DNA from: Lucinisca nassula
Taxonomy: Eukaryota; Mollusca; Bivalvia; Lucinida; Lucinidae
Length of the DNA: 64,000 nt
Assembly (NCBI GenBank): GCA_963580285.1
Contig: OY757011.1
Coordinates: forward strand, 163,833,406-163,897,405
Reading direction: 5' to 3'
The position numbers were made by a program, and so were the translations under genes. The notes beneath the pieces are model-generated. The model saw only the letters and a list, made by a program, of their open reading frames with translations. It did not search any database and was not told the DNA's origin. Below, piece after piece: positions 10,247 to 21,576 of this stretch. Within the stretch, counting starts at the first letter, position 1. Each line of letters begins with the position of its first letter.

Positions 10247-11193
10247 TTAGCACTTTGATTGTTCAAAAACAGTTTGCACTGTGTCGCAACATGACCACGC
10301 TGTAAGCACAACTGACACATAGAGTTCGGGTCTGCCGGTCCTGATATAAGGTTGCACCGCCTTCTTATGTGCCCTGTGCACGAACAGTTATAACACACAC
10401 GAACACTGTTTGCACTAGTAGTATTCCGTCCATTGTTATTTGACGAATCCAGTTTGTCCTGCTTTTGTGGCGCCAAAAGTCGCTCAATTGTCTCCCCCAA
10501 TTTATTCACCGTGCGTTCTAGCGAAGTTATTCTATCATCTGCACGTGCAGCGGCTGCCACACTAGCTGTTGGGGTATTTCCATTGCATGTGAGCCCAGGG
10601 GAGAAGCGGTACCCAAATGCTTCCCCCATCTTGGCGGATGTCAGAGCTGCTTGAACGTCCGACGGGTTCCCAGCCCTAACAAAGAAGGCTAACTGATCTG
10701 GAAGGCCCTGAATGAACTTCAGTAGAATTTCCTGTTCAGATTTATGTATTTTATTTCCTTTTTCTATTACTTTACTGAAAAAGTCCTCGATTTGATGGTG
10801 TGGTAGTAGCTTTAGGTTATTAAACTGTTCTGTCTTAACCAGGAGTACAGGTGGGTTATTAGCTACACAGTATTTAAATTCAAAGGCATCTTTTAGTGTT
10901 TCCCAATCACTTTTCTCATCCTCATCGAGGCAGCAGAACCAAGTCTGTGCCGGACCCTGTAAATGGAGCTGGAAAGCCGCTACTTTCCGGCTGTCTGTGT
11001 CCCTTATTCTTGAGAAGGTACAATAAGCAGAAAAGTCCGACAAGAACTGATCAGGATCCTCTGATGGATATCCAGAAAATTTCCTTAAGGTTATTCTACC
11101 TGTGTCCATCACTGTGTCACTTCTAGGTGGAATTCCATACGCCTGGTCAGGATTTACTGCTCCTAAGTTCAAGCTTTCATTGTCACTTGACAT
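10186..11193 (-). CDS. retrotransposon Gag (335 aa)
   Basis: Structural protein that would pack element RNA into particles. The ATG at 11193 is chosen over an in-frame GTG three bases upstream and lies about 43 bases after the primer site. A capsid-like region carries AQTWFCCLDEDEKSDWETLK, typical of the retrotransposon gag family. Two zinc knuckles (C-x2-C-x4-H-x4-C) are near residues 267-280 and 293-306. The frame is intact. Its 3' end overlaps pol in the -1 frame. Confidence 0.9.
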   Translation of the reverse strand: MSSDNESLNLGAVNPDQAYGIPPRSDTVMDTGRITLRKFSGYPSEDPDQFLSDFSAYCTFSRIRDTDSRKVAAFQLHLQGPAQTWFCCLDEDEKSDWETLKDAFEFKYCVANNPPVLLVKTEQFNNLKLLPHHQIEDFFSKVIEKGNKIHKSEQEILLKFIQGLPDQLAFFVRAGNPSDVQAALTSAKMGEAFGYRFSPGLTCNGNTPTASVAAAARADDRITSLERTVNKLGETIERLLAPQKQDKLDSSNNNGRNTTSANSVRVCYNCSCTGHIRRRCNLISGPADPNSMCQLCLQRGHVATQCKLFLNNQSANSGNSSNPRNTRRGPLGEQQ

Positions 11194-11235
11194 CACTGGG
11201 TTCCGTGAAAATGACCACCTTTTTGTTAAAATTCC

Positions 11236-11253
11236 AGTTTAGATTCTCCACCA
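11236..11253 (-). other. primer binding site
   Basis: Directly after the 5' LTR the minus strand reads TGGTGGAGAATC, starting with the TGG that pairs with the CCA end of a tRNA. The tRNA type was not identified. Confidence 0.65.
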
Positions 11254-11705
11254 TGTAGTACTTATGTAGCCTTTTTGCTCCTCTGGGGAATTATTATAAT
11301 AAATAACGACAATTCAAATCAGTTCTTTTATTTCACAAGTTCCTTTTTAATTTCTTCTACACATTATATAATATGATGGTACATAATTTCAAATATAATT
11401 TCCAATAACTGTTAATTTTCCGTTTTACAGTTTTAGAATAATTTAGGATGTTAAAGGTCTAAAAACATGTTATCAAACAGGCCGAAAGAATTAAACTGAA
11501 GTTTCTCTCCAATCCAGCCTAACATGTGGAACCAAGCTTCTCTCAAAATATTTTCTCACACTGACCAACCAATTAGAAATTCGTTAATGTGATTCTATGG
11601 TCAGATAAGGTAGCAGTACTGTTTACCATGGCGTGGGAATGTTTATATTAACTCCAACTTGAACTACTGCAGACTTTCAAAGGAAATATATGTTAATATA
11701 TCACA
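11254..11705 (-). repeat. 5' LTR of the Ty3-type element
   Basis: 452 bp, the same length as its partner at 2681-3132 and about 97 percent identical by eye. It is flanked by AGGG at 11706-11709. Confidence 0.9.
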
Positions 11706-12150
11706 AGGGATTTAGTTGTTTAAATTATGGTCAGCTGAGTGTTCAAGCAAATACATTTTATATTTAGTTTTTTTTATTATTATTATTTTATTTGTCCTGC
11801 TGGGTGTGTGTGGGGAGGGGGGGGGGTACGGCCCTTTCAAGATTGGTTCACTTATATCGAGCCGATCGTTAATCAGAGATTGGTGAAAACCGGAGAACCC
11901 GGAAAAACTACCTGACCTTCCGTGGAAGAACTTGGCGTCTCACATGTGACCCGAGCCAGGCTCGAACCACAGCTGTGAGGGACCTAATGATTAAGAGTCA
12001 GCGCTCGTATCCACGAAATTTGGGCCAAGGAGGACCAAATATAATATCTAATTAATCCCAGTATGACTCCTGGCAATAACCCTCAGTGTCTCGAACTACC
12101 CCTCTCGAACAGAATTTCGTGGTTCCAAAGGTGTTCGAGCCATTGGAGTT
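11706..12150 (-). repeat. tRNA-derived SINE (type B) and an R4 scrap
   Basis: On the minus strand about 12010-11820 reads a pol III-like head with box B GGTTCGAGCC, like the copy at 22740-22930. 11775-11830 is a T-rich and G-rich low-complexity run. 12068-12140 matches an R4 end (a TTCGAACTACC / GTTCGAGCCATTGG pair). 4 bp at 11706-11709 are the right target duplication. Confidence 0.55.
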
Positions 12151-12197
12151 CGTCTGTAGTTGTAGCGTTGCTATAGTAGTTGTACTGTTGCTCTTGT

Positions 12198-12405
12198 GCC
12201 CCCGCCCATCGGGGCTTGGGGAAATAAATCAGCCTGCACGGTGCTTCCCCGACCGCACGTGAGTACTGGTAAACCGCTCGTGTCCAGCCACTGTAGTGCA
12301 TATAAACCTTATCGGCTTGTTTGGGCGGTAGGTCCATCTCAATGTCGGGTAAATGTCTCTCAAAATTGGAAGCAACGTCTTCAAAATGGCCAAACTAATA
12401 ATAGT
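12198..12405 (-). repeat. R2 SINE-like repeat, truncated
   Basis: GCCCCCGCCCATCGGGGCTTG through CAATGTCGGGTAAATGTC and TTGGAAGCAACGTC, on the minus strand, lacking the GTTTAACGTCCCC end. Confidence 0.6.
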
Positions 12406-12429
12406 TCTTCTGTCATTACTGACAATGAC

Positions 12430-13690
12430 CAATCTTAATCATATATGAGAAATCTTACTGTTTGTGTGTTCTAAGATGGCTGATGAGAGCGATTCTAGCT
12501 CTGAACTGCCTGTTGCAGATAGAGCAACAGAGGCTGGTGTTGCCATAGCTATGGCTTTGCGCTGTGCGCGTTTCTGCTCAGCTTCACTGATTCTTTTTGT
12601 CTCGTATTCCCTGGCACCCCTTCTGATGAGACCTCGCCATTTTGCTCTGTCCTGTGTAATTTGTTCCCACAACTATGTTGGAATGTTGAAGTCCCTGAGG
12701 GAGGCTTTGAGGATGTCCTTGTAGCGCTTCTTCTGACCGCCTTGGGAGCGATTGCCCATTTCTAGTTCTCCATAGAGGATTTTCTTTGGCAAACGTTCCC
12801 CAAACATTCAGATATCATGGCCTGTCCATCTTAACTGTGATAATTTCAGAAGAGTATGTACACTTTGCATCCCTGCCATGTTCTGGAATCCTGTCTTGCC
12901 ACTTAATTTTTAAAAAAAATTTGAAGACAGCTTGTATGGAAGTGATTCAGTCTTTTAGCGTGCCGTTGGTAAACTGGCCATGTTTCACATGCATACAATA
13001 GTGTTGGCAGCACCACAGCTCTGTAGACTTTCAGTTTTATCTCAAGTCTGATTCCACTTCGATCCCAGACACTGCCACGTAGTCGGCCGAATGCTACACT
13101 AGCTTTGGCAATCCTGGCGTTGACGTCATCATCAATGTGCACGGCTGGTGACAGTGTGCTCCCAAGGTAGGCGAACTTGTCTACCACTTGCAATCTTTAG
13201 CCTTTCACTATGATGGTAGGCTCTTTGTAAGGCTTGCCAGGTGCTTGCTGGTAGACCACCTCAGTCTTTTTACGCTGATTGTGAGGTCATAGCTATCACA
13301 AGAGTCAGACGCTTGATCTTCTGTTGGGCACCTTTTGACATGTCATCAGCTAAGATGAGCTCTTCTAGCACCTATGTCTGCACTTTGAATTTGGCTTGTA
13401 ACCTTCTGGGATTGAAAAGCTTCCCATCAAAGCGATACCTAATAGGTATGCCATTATCACCATCCTGGAAAGCATTTGTGAGCATGGCAGAAAACATCAT
13501 GCTGAACAGTGTTGGCGCTACCACACAACCATGCTTAATTCCGTTTGTCACAGGGAATGGATGTAAAAACTCGCCATCATTTTGGACCCGTGTCTCACAA
13601 TTGCTATGAACTTGTTTGGACATCCAAACTTCACCATAATCTTCCAAAGGCCCTAACGACTGACTGTGTCGAATGCTTTGGTAGTATTGA
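12430..13690 (-). pseudogene. non-LTR (LINE) reverse transcriptase fragment
   Basis: Minus-strand pieces read the C-terminal half of an endonuclease/RT polyprotein: KAFDTVSR near 13680, GIKHGCVVAPTLFSMMFS and, past a break, the ADDM active-site box near 13350, FAYLGSTLS near 13180, TLLYACETWPVYQRHAKRL, and a Lys/Arg/Ala-rich tail (GAREYETKRISEAEQKRAQR). Many frameshifts and stops are present. The 5' end is cut at about 13690, and a 29 bp unit is duplicated there (13674-13731). The family is an RTE/CR1-like LINE of the sort often mislabelled craniofacial development protein 2. Confidence 0.8.
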
Positions 13691-13730
13691 CGGGAACGTA
13701 AATGCTTTGGTAGTACTGACGGGAACGTAA

Positions 13731-14029
13731 ACCCTTATTTTAAACAAACGAAAGCGTTGCTCTTCTTCTTATGGCTATTAGTGGACTGTGCCCTTTGATT
13801 ATATTTTAAACCGCTGAAGAAAATGGGAAAACGTTATCTTTTTATGCAAACTGGAACGTTAAGGGAAGACATACCAACAGAAATGTCGAATGATATCTCC
13901 TGATTATGACAAACATGAACTTTATCAAATAGCAAGCTCATACCTATACAGTATATATAGGTAATGTTGCCTCATCTTAAACAAATTGCACTTTCACGGC
14001 ATATTTGAAAAATATTATCCCGAACAAGA
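13731..14029 (+). promoter_or_regulatory. upstream region and TATA box of the lipase gene
   Basis: TATATATA at 13952-13959 lies 71 bases before the ATG, with an initiator-like CCTCATC near 13979. GATA-type motifs occur near 13834 (TTATCT) and 13921 (TTATCA). No repeat is recognised in this stretch. The regulatory roles are inferred from position. Confidence 0.4.
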
Positions 14030-14164
14030 ATGGCTTTGTGGTTTCTCTGTTACATTTTTATTACCTTGTTGCCTTTGTTGCCGAGGTTGGATTCTGCAGC
14101 ATTTTCACTGGAGAATCATAGAAGAGCGGGGATGAGAGAAGATCCAGAAGTCCATATGAACGCA
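14030..14164 (+). CDS. lipase exon 1: signal peptide and mature N terminus
   Basis: 45 codons. Residues 1 to about 22 form a signal peptide (MALWFLC followed by a Leu/Ile/Phe-rich core), then AFSLENHRRAG and REDPEVHMNA, which matches the (D/N)PEVxMN start of mature acid and gastric lipases. The donor is GCA|GTAAGT, phase 0. The open frame runs past the donor into a repeat. The ATG is chosen because the signal peptide starts there and a TATA box lies upstream. Confidence 0.85.
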
Positions 14165-14195
14165 GTAAGTGCACTCTACACTATCACACCTATAC

Positions 14196-14472
14196 CATTA
14201 CGAAAACACGTCTATACAAATACATTGTAAACTTTACCGCCGAAAAAAGGACATTTTTCAGCTGAAAAATTGATATTTTTCTTATTTCTGCTCAAAATCT
14301 AAATTGTGGGTACACGTTAGAACCGCCTCATTGAGACGCTTCTAACGAGTACCCACAATTTATATTTTAGAGCAGAAATAAGACAAATAAGGTCTACCCT
14401 GTAAACCCTTGTTTTACAATATAAAAGTAGGGTTCAAGGGGGTAAAAATTATACAGGCGTGTTTTTGTGATG
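14196..14472 (+). repeat. R1 foldback element
   Basis: CATTACGAAAACACG at the left, GCGTGTTTTTGTGATG at the right, and a central hairpin near 14313-14358. It lies 31 bases after the exon 1 donor. Confidence 0.85.
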
Positions 14473-15049
14473 CAAAAGCTTTTGCTGAGCAGTTCATTTC
14501 GTAAATGGCAAGTGAACCAAATGAAGGCTTTTATACACAAGAAAACTAATTATTTAGTCTGGATTAAGATACATTTGTATAGCAGAACGCTATACTAGAA
14601 AAAATAATCATATTAAAGCTAGATTTGAATCATAGTAACGAATTTCGTTCAGAAAGTATCTTGGATTACCTACTTAGAGTCACGCTTGATTATGTCTTGT
14701 ACCACATAGTCACCCCGTTTTCCATTGAAGTTCCAGTGCTGAATGTCCATTTTTGTAGGATTCTGGGTCTTTAGATCAATACACCCTCTAACTGCTGCCT
14801 TAAGCTCTTCATCTGGCCGGAAGTGACCTCCACGCAATTCTTCAAGTTCGGAAACAAAAAGTAATCACTGGGTGCCAGATCAGGAGAATAGGGTGGATGT
14901 AGTAAGGGTTTGAAACCGTTCCGCTTAATTGCGTCCACTAAAACTTTGCAAGTTACAGACTCTGCAACAGCACATCTCTTGTAATTCTCCACGCCTTTTC
15001 TGTACATTGGACGTAATTGGTCCAAAATATTAGGATAAATGAAGTGCAC

Positions 15050-15785
15050 GACCCGCCGGATGCTTTTAGCTTATGAGTGTTACCATATATGGGTATGGCG
15101 GCCATTTTGGTCATGTGACCTGGACCTAAAACGGTTCCCCAAATAAATGCGCCTTATCGTAAGGAGCAAAAATATATATTATACTTTAGTACTGTATTCT
15201 GAATCGTTTGCAGGATAAAATGCATTCTCACTTTTCCAATACAAAAGCATATGTGTCAAAGTTTGACCTAGGCACAAAGAAGGTCAAGGTCAACCCAGGG
15301 TCACCATTTTAGCAATTTATGATGGGCCTAAGTTCCAGATGATATTTATCAAGTTTCGTGGAAATCTGCCCAGTGATTCTGGAGAAGACTATTTTTGAAG
15401 GGTTTTTACCATATATGGCTTGGCGGCCATTTTGGTCATGTGACCTGGACCCCATGAGCAAATTTTGGTTTCCCCCATCCCATAGAGGCTCCATATGAAA
15501 TTTGACTTCAATCGGCCGAACGGTTTCCTAGGAGAAGCAGTTCGAAAATTTTCACATTTTTCGCCTCGGCGAGGCTATATTAAATGGAATGTAATATTTC
15601 GCAAGTTCATTGGTTAGATCTCATTGATATCTATCAGTATGCCAAAAATTGTTTAAATTTTCCAAGCGGTTAAGTCACTATCACCAATTTTCACAAACGG
15701 GTTACGGACGGACAGACTGACAGAATGACAGAATTACACGGTGATTTTAGGGCACTCTTAGAAAATCAACCGATTTCAGTCGGTC
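15050..15785 (+). repeat. unnamed repeat inserted in the mariner copy
   Basis: It separates two halves of the transposase. It holds ATATATGG followed by TGGCGGCCATTTTGGTCA twice, an AAGGTCAAGGTCA site near 15280, and a GGACGGACAGACTGACAG stretch near 15707. The style is like the tandem-repeat elements further on, but no second copy in the window matches it fully. Confidence 0.5.
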
Positions 15786-16011
15786 GCTTTTTTTTGCGGG
15801 CCGTGCAATGTCTGGCTATGAGGTAAATAGTTCACCAACAGAAACCCATTGCTTTCCCAAAACACTGTTGCCATGACCTTGCTAACTGGACGCGGTGAAC
15901 CGTGAGCAGTCCTTTGTTTACTCTGCTGTTTAGTCTCGGGATTATAGTGATGGATCCAAGTTTCGTCCACGTTAACAATTCTTTCAAGAAAATCTTCGGA
16001 TCAGAATCATA

Positions 16012-16220
16012 TACAGTAAAATTCCGCTATTAAGACCACCTAAAAATAAGACTAAATCTGCTTTTAGAAGCTTATTTAGTAGGTTGCAGTTATTATTTCT
16101 TTGTGTCTTCATCATACAGTGCCCTCTGGTCGAAAACAACTTTAAGACTGTTCAAAAGTGGTCTTGAAGACCACTTTTGAACAGTCCCAAAGGTGATCTT
16201 AATATAATAATTTTTCTGTA
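16012..16220. repeat. R3 palindromic element
   Basis: TACAGTAAAATTCCGCTATT at the left, a palindrome around AAGTGGTCTT...AAGACCACTT, then TGATCTTAATATAATAATTT. Fuller copies lie at 23107-23311 and 55275-55480. Confidence 0.8.
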
Positions 16221-16664
16221 TTTCCAAAAGTTACTTAGACATTGGGTACTCGGGCAGCTCGTTCCTGTTTAATATGACATTTTGAAAGATTCGCCACGCC
16301 CTGTCGCACATGTAAAGCGGTAAAAACGCTACCCTAAGAAATCTTCAATCCTCTAGCCATTTCAGGAACTTTTTTCGTCTGTCCCGTTTTACTAGTTCCC
16401 TTAGATTTTCATTAGTGACGTCATCAGTAGGTGATCACATGTCTTTCAACGTGACTGGACCACGTTTAAAATCAGTCACCCAATTTTAACAGTTGAATAT
16501 CTCGTAAACTTCACACGATTCCTCATAAATTTCCTGGTTCGTCTTCTTGTTCAAAAACAGGTATTTAACCACTCCCCTGCACTCAGTTTTGTAGATAAAA
16601 GTCTCTTTCCCCCTCCCATTCCTTTTTTTTTCTTTCTTTCTTCTCTTATCGATTAGTTTCCATC

Positions 16665-16943
16665 ATCATGAAAACACACCTATATAATTTTGACCCCCTT
16701 GAACCCCACTTTTATATAGTAAAACTGGGGTTTGCAGGGGTAAACCTTATTTTTCTTATTTCTGCTCGAAAATATAGATTGTGGGTACTCGTTAGAACCG
16801 CCTCAATGAGGCGGTTCTAACGAGTACTCACAATCTATATTTTGAGCAGATATAAGAAAAATATTAAAATTTTTCATCTTAAAATTTTCATTTTTTCGGC
16901 GATAAAGGTTGCAATGTATTCGTATAGGTGTGTTTTCGTAATG
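16665..16943 (-). repeat. R1 foldback element
   Basis: Both R1 ends and the hairpin core are present in reverse orientation to the copy at 14196. Confidence 0.85.
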
Positions 16944-17334
16944 TTTAGTTTCAGGAGCAAACGAAACAAATCATTGTCAACAGTTCCGGAGTGTCTGTTC
17001 TTTCACAATGATATACTAAATAAAAAGTTTTTGTTTTCGGAACTGGGTGATTAAAGATAGATACATGTACTTAAAACCTACAACATGCCGGATGAAGTAG
17101 CCTTTTTCGTTCTGTTAAGATTATACATTTTAAAGACTGTTAAAATGCACAGGAACAGGGTTAGCAATTAATATCTTTTTATCATTTCTTTAGGCAGAAA
17201 TTATTTTCATCATTAATTATTGAAGTTTGTTAAATTGAAATATATGTAATTAACAGATGTAAAATAAACATCGACTCGGACAGGATTCTTAGCTGCGTGA
17301 CATTGAGTCGGACGAATGACAGTAAATTCCTATT
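16944..17334. other. no recognised feature
   Basis: AT-rich sequence with no repeat, exon or coding signal that I can support. Confidence 0.5.
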
Positions 17335-17455
17335 TCAGGTAACTTTTGAGACTATGCAAATATGGTCTCGACCAACTTTGGGACTGTTCAAAAGTGGTCT
17401 TTAAAGAACACTTTGAACAGACCCAAGGTGGTCTATTACTTGGTAGTGCTTAGAT
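17335..17455. repeat. R3 palindromic element, partial
   Basis: GGACTGTTCAAAAGTGGTCT then AAGAACACTTTGAACAGACC, a slightly decayed R3 core. Confidence 0.65.
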
Positions 17456-17500
17456 TTTGAGCAGAATATACATGCATTAGTATATAGATCCAACAATATA

Positions 17501-18719
17501 CGAGGCTGATTGATATGTTGTGAGCCTGGTATTGAAGGAGGTACGTAGGGCTGTTCTTTTTAAGTCCTACTAGTCTCTGACTTTATAGGGCCGTGTACCC
17601 AAGGACTGGTCTCATTTGGTTGGTTTATATCGATGAGGTAGCACGGTAAAGTAACGAGACAAGCAGCTTTTGCAAAATGGACAAAATCGGTGAAAGAGCA
17701 GTGATCCAATACTCGCATAAGAAAAGGTTTAACACCTAAAGATATCGATAATGCTATGGTAGCAACAATAGGGGAGATGCCCCTTCACATGCTACAGTGA
17801 AAAGGTGGGTGGCGGAATTTAAGCGCGGCAGACAGAATCTTAAGGATGACCCCACGTCTCGGAAGGCCTGTCAATGTTGCAACCCCAGAAACGATAAATA
17901 AAGCCCATGATAATGTTATGACTGACAGACGCGTCACAGTAGAGTTGGCATTTCAGAGGAAAGAGTGCATTCCATTCTGACAGAAGATCGTGCAATGAGA
18001 AATCTTTTGGCAGGATGGGTATCAACACCAACATTTCTGACAGCTGATCAGAAGCACACCAAAGATTTGTCACTAAGGATGAAACATGGGTCAATCGTTT
18101 TACACCAGATGCCAAACAACAATCAAAACAATGGAAGCACCCTGACTCACCCACGCCAAAGAGGCAAAGACAGTTTCATCAGCTGAGAAGGTTATGGCCT
18201 CGGTTTTCTGGGATGCAGATGGTATTCTGCTGATAGATTATCTCCAAAAGGGACAAACAATCAATGGCACATACTATGCTTCACCTCTGACGCAGTTACG
18301 GGAAAATATTAAACTTAAGCGTCGCAAAAAGCTCACTAAAGGTGTGCTGTTCCATATGGACAATGCTTCTGTTTACAAGTCTGCCATTGCTATGGCTGCC
18401 ATTCAAGATTGTGGGTTTAAATTGATTGAGCATCCGCCTTATTCATCTGATCTCGCTCCATCATACATTTATCTATTTCCAAAACTGAAAACGGCTATTT
18501 CAGGCACCCACTTTCAGTCCGATGATGACGTCATATATGCAGTGGATAACCTTCTGAACAGCCAAGAAAAGGAGTTCTATAAAAGTGGTATTGGGACCCT
18601 TAAACACCGCTGCCAAAAGTGTATAGATACTGAAGCGTATTATGTTGAAAAATCATACAATATGTCCGACAATCTCAAATCCTTCAATATGAGGCTAACA
18701 ACATATCAATCAGCCCTCG
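17501..18719 (+). mobile_element. mariner-type transposon (copy 1)
   Basis: The ends are inverted: CGAGGCTGATTGATATGTTG at the left and the complement of CGAGGGCTGATTGATATGTT at the right, each flanked by TA (17499-17500, 18720-18721), the usual mariner target duplication. The same ends bound the second copy at 55576-56728. Confidence 0.88.
17677..18719 (+). pseudogene. mariner transposase, broken (copy 1)
   Basis: An ATG at 17677 begins MDKIGERAVIQY, then frameshifts break it. The C-terminal 178 codons from 18194 are open: ASVFWDADGILLIDYLQKG, then FHMDNAS with the second catalytic Asp, then HPPYSSDLAPSYIYLFP. The last Asp of the D,D34D set is Tyr here, so even an intact protein would lack a catalytic residue. 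Copy 2 keeps the Asp. Confidence 0.85.
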
Positions 18720-18767
18720 TATGCCTATAAATTACGAACGGAATAGCTACACATATCGTTTGTTTGT

Positions 18768-19060
18768 TTGTTTCATTTGAAGTTTAACGTCCCCGTCAAC
18801 ACTGTAAAGGTCCTTTTGGAGACGTTGCTTCCAATTTTATGGGACTTTTACCCGAAATTGAGATGAAATGACATCTAACGCCCTGCTGCCCAATGAAATC
18901 AATAGGGTTTAAAAGCATGGACTCTCATCGCATTGCCTGAGCAGGCTTAGATCCTCTAAGCGGTTTACAAGTACTCGTGTGCGGGTCGGGTTCAGCTCTG
19001 CGTGGAAGCATCCTGCAGCCCTATATTTCTTCAAGCCCCGATGAGCGGGGGCTATACACA
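18768..19060 (+). repeat. R2 SINE-like repeat
   Basis: TTTAACGTCCCCGTCAACAC through AAGCCCCGATGAGC. Full-length type. Confidence 0.8.
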
Positions 19061-19525
19061 TATCGTAAGTGTTTATAAAGTAAAGATTGTTAGGCTCTCG
19101 GTGGCAGTTTTTGATGCACGTCTTACGTGATAATGCTTTAATTGTGTGAGTAAAAACATCTAATCTCAACTGCATCTGAGTCACGATCATTTTTTTTTTT
19201 TTTTTTTTTTTGTTTGTTTTGGTGAATTATTGCCGTGCTACTGCATAAAACATCTTTAAAGCTCGGTATTTTGTAGCGTAAAAAGCGTGCTTAATCATGA
19301 TTTTCGTAAGTCTAGAGTACTAAGTCCACCAAGTTTCTATCTCGAAGACTTATGACCGAAACTAGCTAGCCTGGCCCAGAAAAAAATGCACACTCCATAC
19401 TTTTCAGTTCAACGATGTGCTCCTTACTTCCAGATGTAACCTTTTATAGTACATGCTTGCATAGACCTCCAGCGTGTGCGTGCGCAAAGGTGAAAAAATA
19501 TGCTCGACTCGCAATACATTCAATG
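19061..19525. other. no recognised feature apart from a T run
   Basis: A run of T at 19191-19211. The rest has no coding signal or known repeat. Confidence 0.5.
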
Positions 19526-19737
19526 TTAACCCTTGTCCTGCTGAGCCCGGATGTGCCTTATTTTCCAAACAATGAAGATCCAGATCAGATGGCTTCTGAC
19601 GAAGCCATCTGATCAGGATCTACATTGTTTGCCATTCAGATTGTGAATTTGTTGCAATAATTTGCATCAAATAATATTATTGGTTGATAATCAGTAGTGG
19701 GTGTGGCATGTATGAATATTCAGCAGGACAAGGGTTA
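19526..19737. repeat. R6 hairpin element
   Basis: TTAACCCTTGTCCTGCTGA at the left and its near complement CAGCAGGACAAGGGTTAA at the right. The inner hairpin is CAGATCAGATGGCTTC / GAAGCCATCTGATC near 19580-19615. Confidence 0.85.
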
Positions 19738-19768
<31 letters not shown>

Positions 19769-19851
19769 CGTGTAATTCTCCGCCTGGTGATATTACTGTG
19801 GATAGCTCAGTTTGGGAATACGCATATAGATGTCATGCTTATTTCATTTTT

Positions 19852-20303
19852 TACCAGAAACCCCAAAATGGGTACTCAGGTAAACAGTACAGTCCCAGAT
19901 CAGACGCCACAGAACGCGGCATTTGATCAGGGCCTACACTATTTGCAGAAAGTTAAGCTATCTTCCAAATAAATTTTAAAGATAATGCAACCTGTCACCC
20001 CTAATGCTTTAAATGGACTCCTGCTATATACAAGGAGGAAGATTCCATTTGGTACAAAAAGGGTTAAAGGTACTTTCAGTATAGCATTAACCCATTTAGT
20101 ACCAGAAATCCCTGAAGTGATACCATGGCAAACAGTACAGGCCCAGATCAGACGCCGCCTGATCAGGGCATACTCTGTTTGCAAAAAGTTCAGTCATTTT
20201 CCAAATAAATTTTGAAGAAAACACAACTTGACATCCCTAAATTTTGAAATGGACTCCTGCTATATATAAGGAGGAAGATTCCATTTGGTACAAAAATGGT
20301 TAA
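19852..20303. repeat. two R5 hairpin elements in a row
   Basis: 19852-20070 and 20088-20303 each run from the TACCAGAAA end to the ATTCCATTTGGTACAAAAA end. The first keeps a decayed hairpin; the second lost one hairpin arm (GACGCCGCCTGATC). Confidence 0.75.
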
Positions 20304-20367
20304 CATTAGAATTGGGTCACGACGAGCGAAAATGGATCTTCTACATAGTCTTAAATCAGTCGGTAAT

Positions 20368-20640
20368 GTTGGATTTATTTAAAGTTTAACGTCCCCGTCA
20401 ACACAACTTATGTTATTCTGGAGACGATGCTTCCAATGTTGTGGGACTTTCACACGACATTGAGATGAAAGGACTTCTCAAGCCCTACCGCCAATGAATA
20501 GCGATAGGGTTTATATGCATGGCTGGTCCGACTTGCACCACTTTGCCGACCTTCTATGCGGTTTACCAGTACTCATATTTGTTCGGTTTCAGCTCTGCGT
20601 GGAGACCAATCTATTTCTCAAGCCTGATGAGCACGGGTGA
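20368..20640 (+). repeat. R2 SINE-like repeat
   Basis: TTTAACGTCCCCGTCAACAC through TCAAGCCTGATGAGCACGG, somewhat diverged. Confidence 0.75.
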
Positions 20641-21298
20641 AAATCAGTCAGTACGAGGTTAATCAGAATACAACTCTCCCTTACAGAATGAAGAGGGTTT
20701 TATATTACACACAGCGAGGATTCTGATCAGACTACGTGGGGTGTTCGCTTGGCACATATCATAGCTCCAGATAAGAGGGGTTAGCCACATATTATTTAGC
20801 TCGTCTGCTTTCTGTTTTTGTTTTTTTTTATTTTTTTGTTTGTTTTCTTTGTTTTTTGTTTTTTTTTGTGGGGGGGGGGTCTTTTTTGTTGTTGTTGTTG
20901 TTGGTTTTTGTGTTTTTCGAAGAAAAAATTTCGTTGTCGTCGTTGTTGTCGTCAAAACTAAATCTTGACTAGAACTTCAAAAGTATTCGACCTAGCCTCA
21001 TGAAACATAATACAAATACTCAACATCACAGAAGCAACATTCTGACCAAGGGCCATAACTGTATTTTTGATTTTGGCTGAATTATCTCCATTTTTCTGAA
21101 ACACATTTTTTCTCATTTCAATTCTTTTTATAACAGAGCCTTCAAACTTTACACTATGGTTTTTTGGGAGAAGATCTTTCCTAAATATTTCACCTGTGAC
21201 CTTGACCATTGAACTTTGACATAGTTTTACGAAAACATTAACCCAAAACTTTAACCTTGGCCATATTTCCAAAATTATTTGGCCTAACTTCATGAAAC

Positions 21299-21375
<77 letters not shown>

Positions 21376-21576
21376 CATTACAAGAGCTACAAGTTCATAC
21401 CTCTATCATACAATTTGACTGAATTATCTCCCCCTTTCTCTCCGTTAAAAAGACGTTTTGTCACTCATTTTTTATACAACTAATAGTACATCCTTCAAAT
21501 TTCATATGGATGTACTTGGGACAAGACATTTCCATTGATACATGTACCAAGCCGTTTGATCTGTGACCTTTCCGAC
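20641..21576. repeat. T/TTG-rich run, decayed repeat monomers and a (CA) tract
   Basis: 20805-20950 is low-complexity T and GTT sequence. 20960-21576 has two or three diverged units sharing CATGAAACTT, GAATTATCTCC and ACCTTGACC. A (CA)n tract at 21301-21374 lies between units. The block stops at the gap. Confidence 0.55.

Larger units (their letters stand above)
2681..11705 (-). mobile_element. nearly complete Ty3/gypsy-type LTR retrotransposon, 9025 bp
   Basis: Two 452 bp direct LTRs bound the element and AGGG flanks both sides. In minus-strand order it carries a primer site, gag, then pol with protease, reverse transcriptase, RNase H and integrase, then about 1.8 kb of non-coding sequence, a polypurine tract and the 3' LTR. 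The protein order with integrase last is the Ty3/gypsy order, and the integrase ends in a chromodomain-like segment as in chromoviruses. Defects: one in-frame stop in RT (8642-8644), a 373 bp repeat inserted at 6853-7225, and an R2 copy in the 3' non-coding part. No env-like frame is visible. Confidence 0.92.
14690..16600 (-). pseudogene. mariner-type transposase, interrupted twice
   Basis: Minus-strand reading gives DETWIHHYNPETKQQS and KVMATVFWESNGFLLVNYLP (15970-15776), then after an insertion ILDQLRPMYRKGV...HPPYSPDLAPSDYFLFPNLK (15049-14771), the classical Tc1/mariner catalytic core, with the last Asp in APSD. 16250-16600 may hold the N-terminal third, badly decayed. An R3 element (16012-16220) and a 735 bp repeat (15050-15785) cut the gene. 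No ends were identified. Confidence 0.8.
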
